Part shown: one piece after another, positions 26,507-35,425 of the stretch
Layout: each line of letters opens with the position of its first letter
Position numbering within the stretch: the first letter of the stretch is position 1
Assembly (NCBI RefSeq): GCF_016612535.1
Contig: NZ_JAENXS010000002.1
Location: 2,046,001 to 2,110,000 of the forward strand
DNA length: 64,000 nucleotides
Origin: Bradyrhizobium diazoefficiens
GTDB lineage: Bacteria; Pseudomonadota; Alphaproteobacteria; Rhizobiales; Xanthobacteraceae
Direction of reading: 5' to 3'
Made by a program: the position numbers and the translations under genes
The notes under the pieces: model-generated
The model's database searches: none
The model's input: only the letters and a program-made list of their open reading frames with translations
Told to the model about the DNA's origin: nothing

Positions 26507-26816
26507 GGTCATAAGCAGCAGTGACACGTGGATCGTCTGAAGTCCGGTCTCGGTCCGATAGTGTCCCCGAGCCGCCGCATTCCATAAACATCCATTACGC
26601 GCCGGGCCGCTCTCACGCGAAGCAACTTCAGTTAATGGTTAAAATCGCCGACCTCGTAGGAAGGCTCTACATTCGTTTTGCGAGATCGCCGCTGGGGTGA
26701 CAGCGGGCAGAATCCCATATTTTCCTCCCGTGAGCGCATACCGCAATTCTCTCAGTGCTTGATCAAAACGACACGCAAGATATTGTTTTCTCGTGAAATT
26801 CTCATGGGAAGAACCA
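26507..26816. other. Intergenic region at the left border of the defence/mobile island
   Basis: I see no gene with ribosome site and coding character here. The base composition becomes more AT-rich towards the first island gene at 26817. Confidence 0.3.
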
Positions 26817-27332
26817 ATGAAGACCCCCATCGACCACCAGCGTTTGCAGCGAGATCCGATCGAAATCCTTTCCAGCACACTGCAGCTTCGCGGCACCCTG
26901 AGCGGAAACGATGTTTTGGACGCGCTAGAGCGCACGACAAGTCGTTCGCTTCCTGAACGTTTGCGGGAACGTATTGCCGCGCTTACCGATCCGACCGCGA
27001 AGAAGCGCGGCCGGCCGGCCCCCACTCCTCACGAACGTGCCGTTCATGACTTCACGATGAGGCAGCTCGACAGGAAGTATCGCCGCCTTCTCGGCGACTT
27101 CAAAGCCGAAAAGGCGGGCGCAGATGGTCAGTCCCCGAGTGAACGCGCGTATCAAACGCTTGCGTATGACATGAAGCAGGAACTCGGGGTTCTGCTTGAC
27201 TGGCGCAGCCTGCAGAATATCCACTCGGCCTGGCGCAGCGGCGCACTTTACGATGGCGGCAAGAATGTCGAATCGGACGATTTCGATGTCGAGATCGACC
27301 TTCAGTTTCCTTCCACATTAGATAAGGAGTGA
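26817..27332 (+). CDS. Hypothetical protein of the methyltransferase module
   Basis: The 171-residue product from the ATG at 26817 (GGGAAG upstream; a GTG at 26793 is an alternative) is helical and charged. It has a KKRGRPAPTPHERAVHDF segment resembling a basic DNA-contacting stretch and an acidic tail (ESDDFDVEIDLQF). I know no family. It precedes a ParB-methyltransferase gene on the same strand, so it probably belongs to that module. Confidence 0.55.
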   Translation: MKTPIDHQRLQRDPIEILSSTLQLRGTLSGNDVLDALERTTSRSLPERLRERIAALTDPTAKKRGRPAPTPHERAVHDFTMRQLDRKYRRLLGDFKAEKAGADGQSPSERAYQTLAYDMKQELGVLLDWRSLQNIHSAWRSGALYDGGKNVESDDFDVEIDLQFPSTLDKE

Positions 27333-27338
27333 TTTCAG

Positions 27339-27437
27339 ATGAGTTATTTCAGCAACACGACGTGGCTTCTAAGAACGCGGCAACAACCCGCCTTCAAGGA
27401 GCTAATTTATGAACTTCGAACATCGCCCTACTCTTAG
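27339..27437 (+). CDS. Possible 32-residue peptide overlapping the methyltransferase start
   Basis: AAGGAG lies nine bases before an ATG that opens 32 codons (MSYFSNTTWLLRTRQQPAF...) and ends inside the following gene. The reading frame contains the AAGGAG site of the methyltransferase, so translation of the peptide could be coupled to it. This rests only on the ribosome site and position. Confidence 0.3.
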   Translation: MSYFSNTTWLLRTRQQPAFKELIYELRTSPYS

Positions 27438-28752
27438 CCTCACGCCTTACGCGAATAACGCTCGCACGCATTCGCCGAAGCAGATCAAGCAGATTGCGCG
27501 GAGCATTGAGCGCTTTGGCTTCAACAATCCCGTCCTGATCGACGACGATGACCAGATCATCGCAGGTCACGGTCGAGTCGAAGCCGCCAAGCAGCTCAAG
27601 ATGAAGACAGTCCCGTGCGTGCGGCTGTCGCATCTGAGCAAAGAAGATAAGCGCGCTTACGTGCTCGCTGACAATCGCCTGGCGGAAAAGTCCGGCTGGG
27701 ACAAGGAGCTCCTCGCGATCGAACTACAGAATCTCATCGATGTCGGCTTTGACGTCGATCTCGCTGGATTTGAACCGGCAGAGACCGACCTCATTATCGA
27801 AGGAATCGGCGACGAAAGCGACCAGCCCGAAAACCAGCTCCCTGAGGCCTCAGACACGCCTCTGACCAGCCGGCCAGGCGATCTCTGGCAGCTGGGAAAG
27901 CATCTCCTCGCGTGCGGAGATTCGACGAACGCCGAGTCATACCAGTTGCTTTTGGGAGACGAGCAGGCCGCCTTCGTGTTCACCGATCCGCCTTATAATG
28001 TCCGGATCGACGGTCACGTTTCCGGTCTGGGCAGTATCAGGCATCGCGAGTTCGCAATGGCCTCCGGCGAGATGACAGAAGATCAGTTCGTCAGGTTCTT
28101 GGCATCCGTCTACGAGTTGCTCTGCCGCTATTCGGTAGACGGGTCAATTCACCAGATTTGCATGGACTGGCGCCACATGCGCGAAATGCTCGCCGCCGGC
28201 GACATCCATTATTCGGAGCTCAAGAATCTCTGCATCTGGAACAAGAGCAATGCCGGTATGGGGTCTTTCTACCGGTCAAAGCACGAGTTAGTTTTTGTGT
28301 GGAAGAACGGCGACGCACCTCACATCAACACGTTCGAACTTGGCCAGCACGGGCGCCATCGGACCAATGTCTGGGACTACGACGGTGTTAATACGATGCG
28401 TCCCGGTCGTATGGATGAGCTGGCCATGCACCCCACGGTCAAGCCGGTGACTCTCGTCGCCGACGCCATCCGCGACTGCTCAAAGCGCGGCAATATCGTT
28501 CTCGATCCCTTTTGCGGGAGTGGAACTATCCTGATTGCCGCGGAGAAGACGGGCCGCCGCGCACGCGCCATCGAGATTGATCCCCATTACGTCGACGTCG
28601 CCATTCGTCGTTGGCAGACTTACACCGGCAAGGTCGCGCGGCTCGCTCCTCTCGATGAGACCTTCGATGAGGTAAGTGAGGCCAGGTTGGTCGAACAGTT
28701 GCCGGTCATTCCGGCAGTCGTACCCTCTGCTACGGCGAACTCATCGCTTTAG
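27409..28752 (+). CDS. ParB-nuclease-domain DNA methyltransferase (N6/N4 beta class)
   Basis: The 447-residue protein has an N-terminal ParB/Srx-type domain (LTPYANNARTHSPKQIKQIA, with IIAGHGRVEAAK at 50-61). A beta-class amino methyltransferase follows: catalytic DPPY at 193-196 precedes the SAM motif DPFCGSG at 366-372. The protein should methylate adenine N6 or cytosine N4. Such fusions are typical of prophages and mobile elements, where they protect element DNA. AAGGAG sits eight bases before the ATG. Two DUF5681 genes follow on the same strand, and no classical restriction subunit is adjacent, although a putative nuclease is encoded convergently at 29647-30177. Confidence 0.9.
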   Translation: MNFEHRPTLSLTPYANNARTHSPKQIKQIARSIERFGFNNPVLIDDDDQIIAGHGRVEAAKQLKMKTVPCVRLSHLSKEDKRAYVLADNRLAEKSGWDKELLAIELQNLIDVGFDVDLAGFEPAETDLIIEGIGDESDQPENQLPEASDTPLTSRPGDLWQLGKHLLACGDSTNAESYQLLLGDEQAAFVFTDPPYNVRIDGHVSGLGSIRHREFAMASGEMTEDQFVRFLASVYELLCRYSVDGSIHQICMDWRHMREMLAAGDIHYSELKNLCIWNKSNAGMGSFYRSKHELVFVWKNGDAPHINTFELGQHGRHRTNVWDYDGVNTMRPGRMDELAMHPTVKPVTLVADAIRDCSKRGNIVLDPFCGSGTILIAAEKTGRRARAIEIDPHYVDVAIRRWQTYTGKVARLAPLDETFDEVSEARLVEQLPVIPAVVPSATANSSL

Positions 28753-28840
28753 GCCCGATTTTCGGTGAGTGAAGTCCGTCTTCGCACAATGCTAATCAGA
28801 ACTCGCGGCGAAATTCGCCGTGCAAACCGGGAGTTTAGAA

Positions 28841-29269
28841 GTGACCAAGCCTCCGCGCTCAGATTACGAGATCGGTTACGGAAGACCGCCTGACAAGTAC
28901 AAGTTCGTCAAGGGACAGTGCGGAAATCGTCTTGGGCGGCCCAAGCGTCCGGAAGGGGTCAGTCTTACGGAGCTGCTCGACGTCACACAGCGCACCAAGA
29001 ACGGCGACAACGCTACACTGCGGGATGGCGTAGTGGCTGAGCTGTGCCGGGACGCGATGAACGGTAAACCAAAGGCATTCTTGAAGTTCGTGAAATTGCT
29101 CCAGCAGGCCGGCTTACTTCGAAAGGCGGCCAACCAACTTGCTGTCAAGAATTTCATTATCCCGATTGACAGAAGTTCACCGGAATCGCCTGTGACTTAT
29201 GAAGCGTGGTTACGAAAGGAAGGACGATATGAAGAGGCAGACAAGATCAAGTCAAAGTACGGACTATGA
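28841..29269 (+). CDS. DUF5681 domain protein
   Basis: The 142-residue protein has the DUF5681 opening YEIGYGRPPDKYKFVKGQCGN (pattern GxGxPPxxxxFxxGxSGN) followed by a helical body. A GTG start at 28841 is preferred because GGGAG stands seven bases upstream. Family proteins are found in phage-like modules; their role is not known to me, though a DNA-packaging or DNA-binding part is often suspected. The next gene overlaps its 3' end. Confidence 0.75.
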   Translation: MTKPPRSDYEIGYGRPPDKYKFVKGQCGNRLGRPKRPEGVSLTELLDVTQRTKNGDNATLRDGVVAELCRDAMNGKPKAFLKFVKLLQQAGLLRKAANQLAVKNFIIPIDRSSPESPVTYEAWLRKEGRYEEADKIKSKYGL

Positions 29270-29672
29270 AGTGGGTTATGGCAAGCCGCCGAAGTCGACG
29301 CGCTTTCGAAAGGGACAGAGGTACAACCCACGCGCACGTAAGAAGCCCGGCGAAAACTTCATCACAGGGTTTAAGCGGTATGTCAGCCGTACGGTCAATG
29401 TGACACTCGACGGCGTAAAGAAGAGAATGACGACGGCAGAAGTTGTCATCTTGCGAAACATCATGGCGGCCTTGAAGCATAACCCCGCCGCGATGGGCAA
29501 CATCCTGATGCTCGCGGAAGTTTGCGGTGAGTTCGAGGATTGGACCAATCCCGATGTAGTCGGAAGGCCGATCGGCGTCGTCGAAAAGTTCGAAAGCACA
29601 GAAGAGCTCTTGGCGTTCTACGGTGTCGAAGTCGTCGAGATGCCGTCTATTCATAAAAAAGCCGATGTATGA
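29229..29672 (+). CDS. Second DUF5681 domain protein, overlapping the first
   Basis: The 147-residue protein repeats the signature (YEVGYGKPPKSTRFRKGQRYN). GGAAGGA lies just before the ATG at 29229, which is within the preceding gene, so the two overlap by 41 bases in different frames and are translationally linked. Its 3' end overlaps the convergent gene at 29647 by 26 bases. Confidence 0.72.
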   Translation: MKRQTRSSQSTDYEVGYGKPPKSTRFRKGQRYNPRARKKPGENFITGFKRYVSRTVNVTLDGVKKRMTTAEVVILRNIMAALKHNPAAMGNILMLAEVCGEFEDWTNPDVVGRPIGVVEKFESTEELLAFYGVEVVEMPSIHKKADV

Positions 29673-30177
29673 GACTTTCGACGCTCGCGACTGATTGAAA
29701 CCTGCTCTTCGCGACTTCGCGATGCATCGGTCGTTCGGTCTTTTGGCCCGCGCTGTTGGACTTTGAATGCTTCGCGATCCGGGATCCAATATCAGGCAGC
29801 GCCTGCCCCGGGTCGCCGCCGAGCCAGAGGTAACGTTCAATCTTCAGGGTGTCGGCGTTGAACTCGAGCCAGATCACGCAACCGCCGGGTTTGGTCGAAA
29901 GTTTGGTGCCGACGTTGACGTTCCGCACCTTCGAGCCGATGAAGCTGGACTTCAGCTGAACGTGCCGGATCAGGCCGTTGGATTCTAAAACAATATCGTA
30001 TCCGCCGCGATCGACCTCCCCTTTCAAAACCTCGATGTCCCGCCGATGGGTACGCCACATCTCGGCCAGAAGCTCTCCGAGAAAGAGATGGACGAGCGCT
30101 TGCTCCCGCAGGCTTGAGTCCTGCGAGTGCCCGGCGGTCTGCGTCTGGTTGTTCGTTTCCGTCAATTGCATGGTCAT
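29647..30177 (-). CDS. Putative PD-(D/E)XK-fold nuclease-like protein
   Basis: The 176-residue protein contains GGYDIVLESNGLIRHVQLKSS, that is D61 followed by the strand with Q74-x-K76. This is the variant PD-(D/E)XK core also seen in DUF4365-type proteins, and a helix with acidic residues precedes it (GELLAEMW, 34-41). It may be a nuclease paired with the adjacent methyltransferase; that is inference. GGAGGAAA lies before the ATG at 30177. The gene is divergent from an XRE regulator, with a 21-base palindrome in the shared upstream region. Confidence 0.55.
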   Translation of the reverse strand: MTMQLTETNNQTQTAGHSQDSSLREQALVHLFLGELLAEMWRTHRRDIEVLKGEVDRGGYDIVLESNGLIRHVQLKSSFIGSKVRNVNVGTKLSTKPGGCVIWLEFNADTLKIERYLWLGGDPGQALPDIGSRIAKHSKSNSAGQKTERPMHREVAKSRFQSVASVESLIHRLFYE

Positions 30178-30272
30178 GAGCGATTTCCTCCGCCCGGCCA
30201 GTACGCTTCCTTCGCGCGGGAAGTCCACGAGACAGCGGCGTAGCAAGGCCAGTCTCGCAGCGCAGAGTTAAT

Positions 30273-30293
30273 ATTATCCGCTTTTGGGATAAT
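30273..30293. promoter_or_regulatory. Palindrome ATTATCC-N7-GGATAAT between divergent genes
   Basis: Perfect seven-base arms (30273-30279 and 30287-30293) flank GCTTTTG. The site is 50 bases upstream of the XRE regulator ATG and 95 bases upstream of the putative nuclease gene, a typical place for an autoregulatory operator. Confidence 0.6.
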
Positions 30294-30342
30294 CCACTTC
30301 CGGGATCAAATTCTCTGCCGCCGATTCCTCTGTCCGGCGGCC

Positions 30343-30615
30343 ATGGAAAAGTCCCTCAAATCAGCGGAATATGCCCGTTTGGTTGCCCTTCTTGTCGCAG
30401 TGCGACAAAAAGCAGGCATCCGGCAGCATGGGCTGGCGAAAAAGCTCGGCAAGCCGCAGTCTTTTGTCGCTAAATACGAAGGGGGCGAGCGTCGCATCGA
30501 TCTCGTTGAATTTGTCGCTATCGCCAGGGCAATGGACGCTGATCCGACGAAGCTATTCAAAGAGTTTTTGGCGGGCGAAACGCTTAAGTCGCCAAAACGC
30601 CGGGCTCGCGCTTAA
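30343..30615 (+). CDS. XRE-family helix-turn-helix regulator
   Basis: The 90-residue protein is a single HTH_3 domain: LLVAVRQKAGIRQHGLAKKL, then GKPQSFVAKYEGGERRIDLVEF, and a short basic tail. It probably represses itself and the divergent nuclease-like gene through the palindrome at 30273-30293. Small XRE proteins of this sort commonly control restriction-modification genes. Confidence 0.85.
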   Translation: MEKSLKSAEYARLVALLVAVRQKAGIRQHGLAKKLGKPQSFVAKYEGGERRIDLVEFVAIARAMDADPTKLFKEFLAGETLKSPKRRARA

Positions 30616-30769
30616 TCCAAGAGAGACGCGCACTTTCGAATAGGATGGTCGGCTATTCTGGGCCGAGCATCTTATGCCCGATTGGCCCCCAAATGAGCCA
30701 TATGATTGCTCGCGATCTGCTCGACTTCTTCGTCGATTGGAGCGGTACTGGGTCCTACAAGGAGGGCCT

Positions 30770-30994
30770 ATGGCCGATACGACGTCCCTGCATCAAGCCA
30801 TCAGTGTCTGCATCACGCAAATCAACACGAATTTGACTGAGGCTTCGCGCATTGCGCGGGCCGCCGCGGCTTGCGTCGCCGCCGGCAGTGTTACCGAGGG
30901 GGTCGAAGTCTCGATGGACATCGAGCAGCTGCTTTACGAGGCCGGCCGGCTTCATGATGCCATCTGCCTGATGAACCGCATCTCGCAGGACTGA
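30770..30994 (+). CDS. Small helical protein of the recombinase module
   Basis: AAGGAGG lies directly before the ATG. The 74-residue protein is Ala-rich and helical (NLTEASRIARAAAACVAAGSV, then MDIEQLLYEAGRLHDAICLMNR). Similar small genes stand next to the DUF3489/DUF2924/recombinase set in related bacteria, from memory. Function unknown. Confidence 0.55.
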   Translation: MADTTSLHQAISVCITQINTNLTEASRIARAAAACVAAGSVTEGVEVSMDIEQLLYEAGRLHDAICLMNRISQD

Positions 30995-31082
30995 GGGATT
31001 CGGTTTCGGTTCTCGCTCCGCAGTTTGCGGAGCTTGTCTCAGTGGCAGCACATTATGCTGTCGTTGATGACAGGAGAACAGA

Positions 31083-31349
31083 ATGGCGAAGGCCAAATCT
31101 GCGGCAGCCAAGGGTACCAAACCCGCTGCCCGCAAGTCAGCCTCCAAGCAGGAAAAGGTCCTCGTGCTGCTCCGGCAACCCAAGGGCACAACGATCGATG
31201 CCGTCGTCAAAGCGACGCGCTGGCAGCCTCATTCGGTCCGCGGTTTCTTCGCGGGCGTGGTGAAGAAGAAGCTCGGGTTGGCGCTTACCTCCCAGAAGGT
31301 TGGCGACCAGCGTTACTACCGTATCGCGAAAGCTGGGGCCGCCGCATGA
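31083..31349 (+). CDS. DUF3489 domain protein
   Basis: The 88-residue protein has a Lys/Ala-rich start and the DUF3489 winged-helix-like body: [20 protein letters not shown], then [20 protein letters not shown] and [14 protein letters not shown] is seven bases upstream. It overlaps the next gene by four bases (ATGA), a sign of coupled translation. It is the usual companion of DUF2924 and serine recombinase genes. Confidence 0.82.
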   Translation: MAKAKSAAAKGTKPAARKSASKQEKVLVLLRQPKGTTIDAVVKATRWQPHSVRGFFAGVVKKKLGLALTSQKVGDQRYYRIAKAGAAA

Positions 31350-31840
31350 GGCAAGCGTGGCCGGCGGGCGCCAAACTGAACCCGGAAGTCGAGGCCGAAC
31401 TGGAACGTCTGCCGGGCACACCAATCGTCGAGCTTCGCAAGCGCTACCGAGATCTCTTCAAGTCCGAGCCGCCAAGAGCGTTCGGGCCGGACCTGCTCCG
31501 GCGGAGCATCGCTCACCGCATTCAGGAGAGAGCTTACGGGGGTCTGCCCTCCCCGATGAGGCGACTTCTCGATCAGTTGGTCAGGGCGGCAGCCGCAAAC
31601 CCTGGCGCGCGCCTGGAATTGCCCCGCCGTATCAAGCCTGGGTCCGAGCTCGTGCGGATGTGGAACCGACAGACCTACCGGGTCATCGTAATGGAAAACG
31701 GGTTTGCCTACGGCGGGAAGACTTTTGCCAGTTTATCCGAGATCGCAACCTTGATAACTGGCACGAAGTGGAATGGGCCACGGTTCTTCGGCTTGAGGTC
31801 GACCAAGTCCAGTAGCGAGGGTGCGGGCAATGCCGGTTAG
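31346..31840 (+). CDS. DUF2924 domain protein
   Basis: The 164-residue protein shows the DUF2924 pattern: [38 protein letters not shown], and [20 protein letters not shown], then [20 protein letters not shown] with the closing FFGL. It starts on the ATGA overlap with DUF3489 and ends 11 bases inside the recombinase gene. The three form one operon. Family function is not established; the fixed context suggests help in site-specific recombination. Confidence 0.85.
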   Translation: MRQAWPAGAKLNPEVEAELERLPGTPIVELRKRYRDLFKSEPPRAFGPDLLRRSIAHRIQERAYGGLPSPMRRLLDQLVRAAAANPGARLELPRRIKPGSELVRMWNRQTYRVIVMENGFAYGGKTFASLSEIATLITGTKWNGPRFFGLRSTKSSSEGAGNAG

Positions 31841-33342
31841 TCCTCCCCGAACGCTGCGCTGTGCCGTTTACACCCGCAAATCGACCGAGCACGGGCTCGA
31901 CCAAGAGTTCAATTCCCTCGATGCGCAGCGAGAGGCCTGCGAGGCCTATATAAAGAGTCAGGCCTCACAAGGCTGGAAGCTAGTCCCAGCCCATTTTGAC
32001 GATCCGGCCTATTCCGGCGGCAATCTCGATCGCCCCGCGCTGAAGCGGTTAATCACAGAGATCGAACTCGGCCGGATCGATGTCGTCGTGGTCTACAAGA
32101 TTGATCGCCTAACCCGATCGCTGGCGGACTTCGCAAAGCTGGTCGAAACCTTCGACGCCCGATCCGTCTCATTCGTGGCAGTCACACAACAGTTCAACAC
32201 CACGACGTCGATGGGTCGCCTCACCCTCAACATCCTCTTGTCTTTTGCTCAGTTCGAGCGAGAGCTCGCTTCGGAGCGGGTCAGGGACAAGGTGGCGGCC
32301 TCGCGCAAGAAGGGCAAATGGACCGGCGGCACCGTCCCGCTGGGCTACGACGCCAAGGACAAGAAGCTCGTCGTCAATAAGGCCGAGGCCGAGAGGGTCC
32401 GGACGATTTTCCAGCTGTATCTGGAGCATCGCTCCTTCGGAAAGCTGGTCGCCGAACTCGACCGCAGGGGCATCGTCAGCAAGCGCCGCACGACGAAAGA
32501 TCCGAAATACCAGGGCGGCATTCCCTTTACCTATGGTCCCCTCGCCTACTTCCTTAAGAATCGGGTCTATCTCGGAGAGATCCATCATGGCGGCAAATGG
32601 TTCAAGGGAGAGCATGCCGCAATACTCGACCGGCAGACTTTCGATCAAGTGCAGCAGCTCCTTGCAGACAACAATGCCAGGCGCGGCACGAAGTTCTCGA
32701 ATAGCGACGCTTTGCTCAAAGGCAAGCTCTTTGACGACAAGGGCAACCGGATGGGTCCGACCTTCTCCAGCAAGAACGGTGTCCGATATCGGTTCTATAC
32801 CAGCACCGCATTGCGGGGCCGGACTCATAAAGCCGGATCTGTTACTCGGGTCTCCGCTCCGGAAATAAGGCCTCGTTCAAGCAGCAGTGCGCCATGAGTT
32901 GAATGCAGACGAGATGAAGGGTGAACAACTGCTTGCCCACGTCGACTGCGTAACCGTTTCAGACGGCAGCGTTCAGATTAAGTTGAACGACGACTCGATC
33001 AGCAAAGGCGAGATCAATGTCCCTTGGGCCGCAAAACCAAGAGAGCGAGCGGAAGTCCTACAAGCGGCGGGCGACGTCAAATCTGATCCCAAGCTTCTGA
33101 AATCGATCATCAGAGCTCATGCATGGCTTGCCGCGCTTTCCAGCGGCAATCACGCTTCCATCGAAGAGCTCGCGGGATCAGCAAACTACAACCCAAAGGT
33201 CATTCGCCAAAGCCTCAGGCTTGCCTATCTCAGTCCCGAGATGCTGACTGCCGTCTTGCGCGGGGAAAGTTCAGTTTCACTCAGTAAGATCCCGAAGCTG
33301 CTGCCACTAGCGTGGTGCGAGCAACGGAAGTCTCTCGGGTAG
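31830..33342 (+). pseudogene. Large serine recombinase, split by a one-base frameshift
   Basis: The first part has the resolvase catalytic domain with Ser18 in AVYTRKSTEHG, and YKIDRLTRSL, FAQFERELASERVRDK; the Recombinase domain follows (WTGGTVPLGYD, YFLKNRVYLGEIHHG). The frame then runs off at PEIRPRSSSSAP near 32897. One extra C in GGCCTC (32871-32872) explains this: without it the text reads PEIRLVQAAVRHELNADE and continues in frame to 33342 as the helical C-terminal region. The rebuilt protein would have about 503 residues, the normal size. As written it is truncated. The catalytic part may still be made, and a sequencing error is possible. Confidence 0.8.
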
Positions 33343-33637
33343 TTCTCGGATCTTGGCGCGTGGCTCGCAGGGCGCGGTTTGGCCAAACCGAAGCATATTC
33401 GACCGGACCACGCCTCAGTTGTCAGGTCTCTTCGCGTACGCTCGAACTGAATTCACGTTGCGAGTTAGCCTTACCGATCAATCATTTGCCTGAAAACGAT
33501 CATGGCCGGGCTTTGCGGGCATGGTTCAATTTGTTACAAATATCTAGTGTCCGAGTCGAGTATCGCACTGAGCTTTCATCTCTCGATCTTAAAAATTCTG
33601 GCCGGACGACCGACCTCCTGTCTTACGGGCTCTCGCA

Positions 33638-35425
33638 TTATGGAGCTCTCGCAAGTTCCGGAGGTCTCCGCTTTAGCAGCCGCGGAGCTCGCTCGCGCAT
33701 ATCCTCGCAGCAATCTTCTTTTTTGGCCCACTCGCTTGGCATCCGGTTTCCGGCGGATCTGCGAAGGGCCACATCGGCCTTCGTTACCCAATCCGCCGTC
33801 ATATCCGCAAGTTCGAGCGAAATCTGCTGCTTCTTCCAGATCAGGTCAAAATCCATCGCTTCTTCGGCTGCCCAAGCTAGCCACGCAACGGAATAGGCCG
33901 CAATGTTCGCCTGATAGGCGGGGAATTTCTGCGCCTTTGCTATTTTCTGCACGGAACGAAACAGAATCGTTTTCGCTATGAATGCCTTGTACCAATTTTC
34001 GTCGGGCAAAAATCCGTCGGGATGAATTTCCTTCATCGACTGCATGAAATATTGGAAATTCTTCTGGCTTCCATAGCTTACCAGATGCGGTGCACCATTC
34101 CACGCGTTCAGGTATTTCGCCAAATCCGTCTTTGAAAAACGTCGTTCCTTAGGCGTCTCCCGTGCGAAACGCCGGCTTCTCTCCGCTTTTGCGGATGATG
34201 CGAATTCCGCCGCTCCATAGCTTCCGCGAGCTCGTTCATAAAACCAACGACCGCTGCCATCCGGCAGCCAAATGTTGTTAGCAAGGCTTTCCACGGCAAC
34301 ATGAAAAGGCTCGTTGGCGGAAAAATCGGCGGGTTGAACGGTGTTTTGACTATTTGCCGAACGAGAGACAGCCGCAACCATATTATCGAGATTGGCACTT
34401 TCTCCGACCCGGATGATCTTCGCAGGCACCTGGATATCGCTCAGATCCGCTTTATCCTGCCGAAGCGCCCGATGGAGGCTGGCGGTAGTCTGCCCACCGT
34501 TCACGATCTGAAATCCTCGCAGAGATCTGATAACTAGTAAGCCTGACGGAGCAACTCCGATTTCCATCGAATCCGCAGTTGCAACAATGCCATTGTTGTA
34601 TGCAAGAAACCGGGCTGGTTCTTCGCGGATCGTCTGGCGCAAGTTTGCGTTTACGCTTTTCCTTCCCCGCAGGCCTAGAAACGCACGAACATTCAGTTCC
34701 AAAAGCCGCGTACCATATTTTTCGTAGATATCGGCAAGAACTGCTCCAGGAATGACAGTAAGATAGGCCTCATAGTCGGCGCTTTCAGTGGTTGCCTTCA
34801 AGCAAGGCAACGCTTGGCTATCGGCCTCCAAATCAATAGAAATATCGTCCCGAGTTAAACCTTCACCCAGTATGCGGTGCAGCTGCTCAATACCAAAGAG
34901 GTCAACAATCGCCCGCGTGCCATCATAGGCGTCTCTGAGGTCAATCGATTTCAGACCAGTCAGCCCGTCCGAGATGACGATCACCCTCAGCACACCAATC
35001 CGTTCTCCAGCATCGAAAATGCGCCGTGCCAGATCGCTGGCATCAGTATTTGCCGGCTCAATCTGCCTGTGAAGTCCTTTGCGGCTACATTCGTAAAACT
35101 TCATCGCCTGCGAGCAGGCCCTCAGTATTTCGTCGCGAGACAAAGCACGGGGAATTGATTCTCCGGTATAGACCGTCGTGATCAATACGAGACGCTCCTC
35201 GTCTTCGGGAATCGAATAGCCGTTGATTTTGTAGACCGTACGCCCAAAGCTACCTTCCTGCCAAAGTGCAATCGGATTCTCAAGCGCGCCATCATCCGCT
35301 AGCCGATCCAGAACAATTCTTGTAAACTCCTGTTCGTGATACGGACTCTCCTGCCCTGACAGAACAGCTTCATCTACTTCGGAAGCCAGCTCCCTTGCGA
35401 AGGTTTCCAAGGGGAGATCAATCAT
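33638..35425 (-). CDS. AIPR family protein (abortive infection phage resistance)
   Basis: The protein has 595 residues from the ATG at 35425 (GGAG ten bases upstream; an ATG at 35440 is an alternative). It carries the AIPR core: EEPARFLAYNNGIVATADSM, then RGFQIVNGGQTTASLHRAL and a C-terminal part with KTDLAKYLNAWNG. AIPR proteins were linked to abortive infection against phage. It is the last gene of the six-gene minus-strand operon and overlaps the stop of the DUF4420 gene by eight bases. Its function within the system is probably effector or nucleic-acid processing, by inference. Confidence 0.85.
   Translation of the reverse strand: MIDLPLETFARELASEVDEAVLSGQESPYHEQEFTRIVLDRLADDGALENPIALWQEGSFGRTVYKINGYSIPEDEERLVLITTVYTGESIPRALSRDEILRACSQAMKFYECSRKGLHRQIEPANTDASDLARRIFDAGERIGVLRVIVISDGLTGLKSIDLRDAYDGTRAIVDLFGIEQLHRILGEGLTRDDISIDLEADSQALPCLKATTESADYEAYLTVIPGAVLADIYEKYGTRLLELNVRAFLGLRGRKSVNANLRQTIREEPARFLAYNNGIVATADSMEIGVAPSGLLVIRSLRGFQIVNGGQTTASLHRALRQDKADLSDIQVPAKIIRVGESANLDNMVAAVSRSANSQNTVQPADFSANEPFHVAVESLANNIWLPDGSGRWFYERARGSYGAAEFASSAKAERSRRFARETPKERRFSKTDLAKYLNAWNGAPHLVSYGSQKNFQYFMQSMKEIHPDGFLPDENWYKAFIAKTILFRSVQKIAKAQKFPAYQANIAAYSVAWLAWAAEEAMDFDLIWKKQQISLELADMTADWVTKADVALRRSAGNRMPSEWAKKEDCCEDMRERAPRLLKRRPPELARAP

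Noticed and set aside
31025..31840. One 271-residue protein covering the DUF3489 and DUF2924 region.
   Set aside because: The upstream half is out of frame with the real DUF3489 gene and has no protein-like character; the ATGA at 31346 is the natural start of DUF2924.
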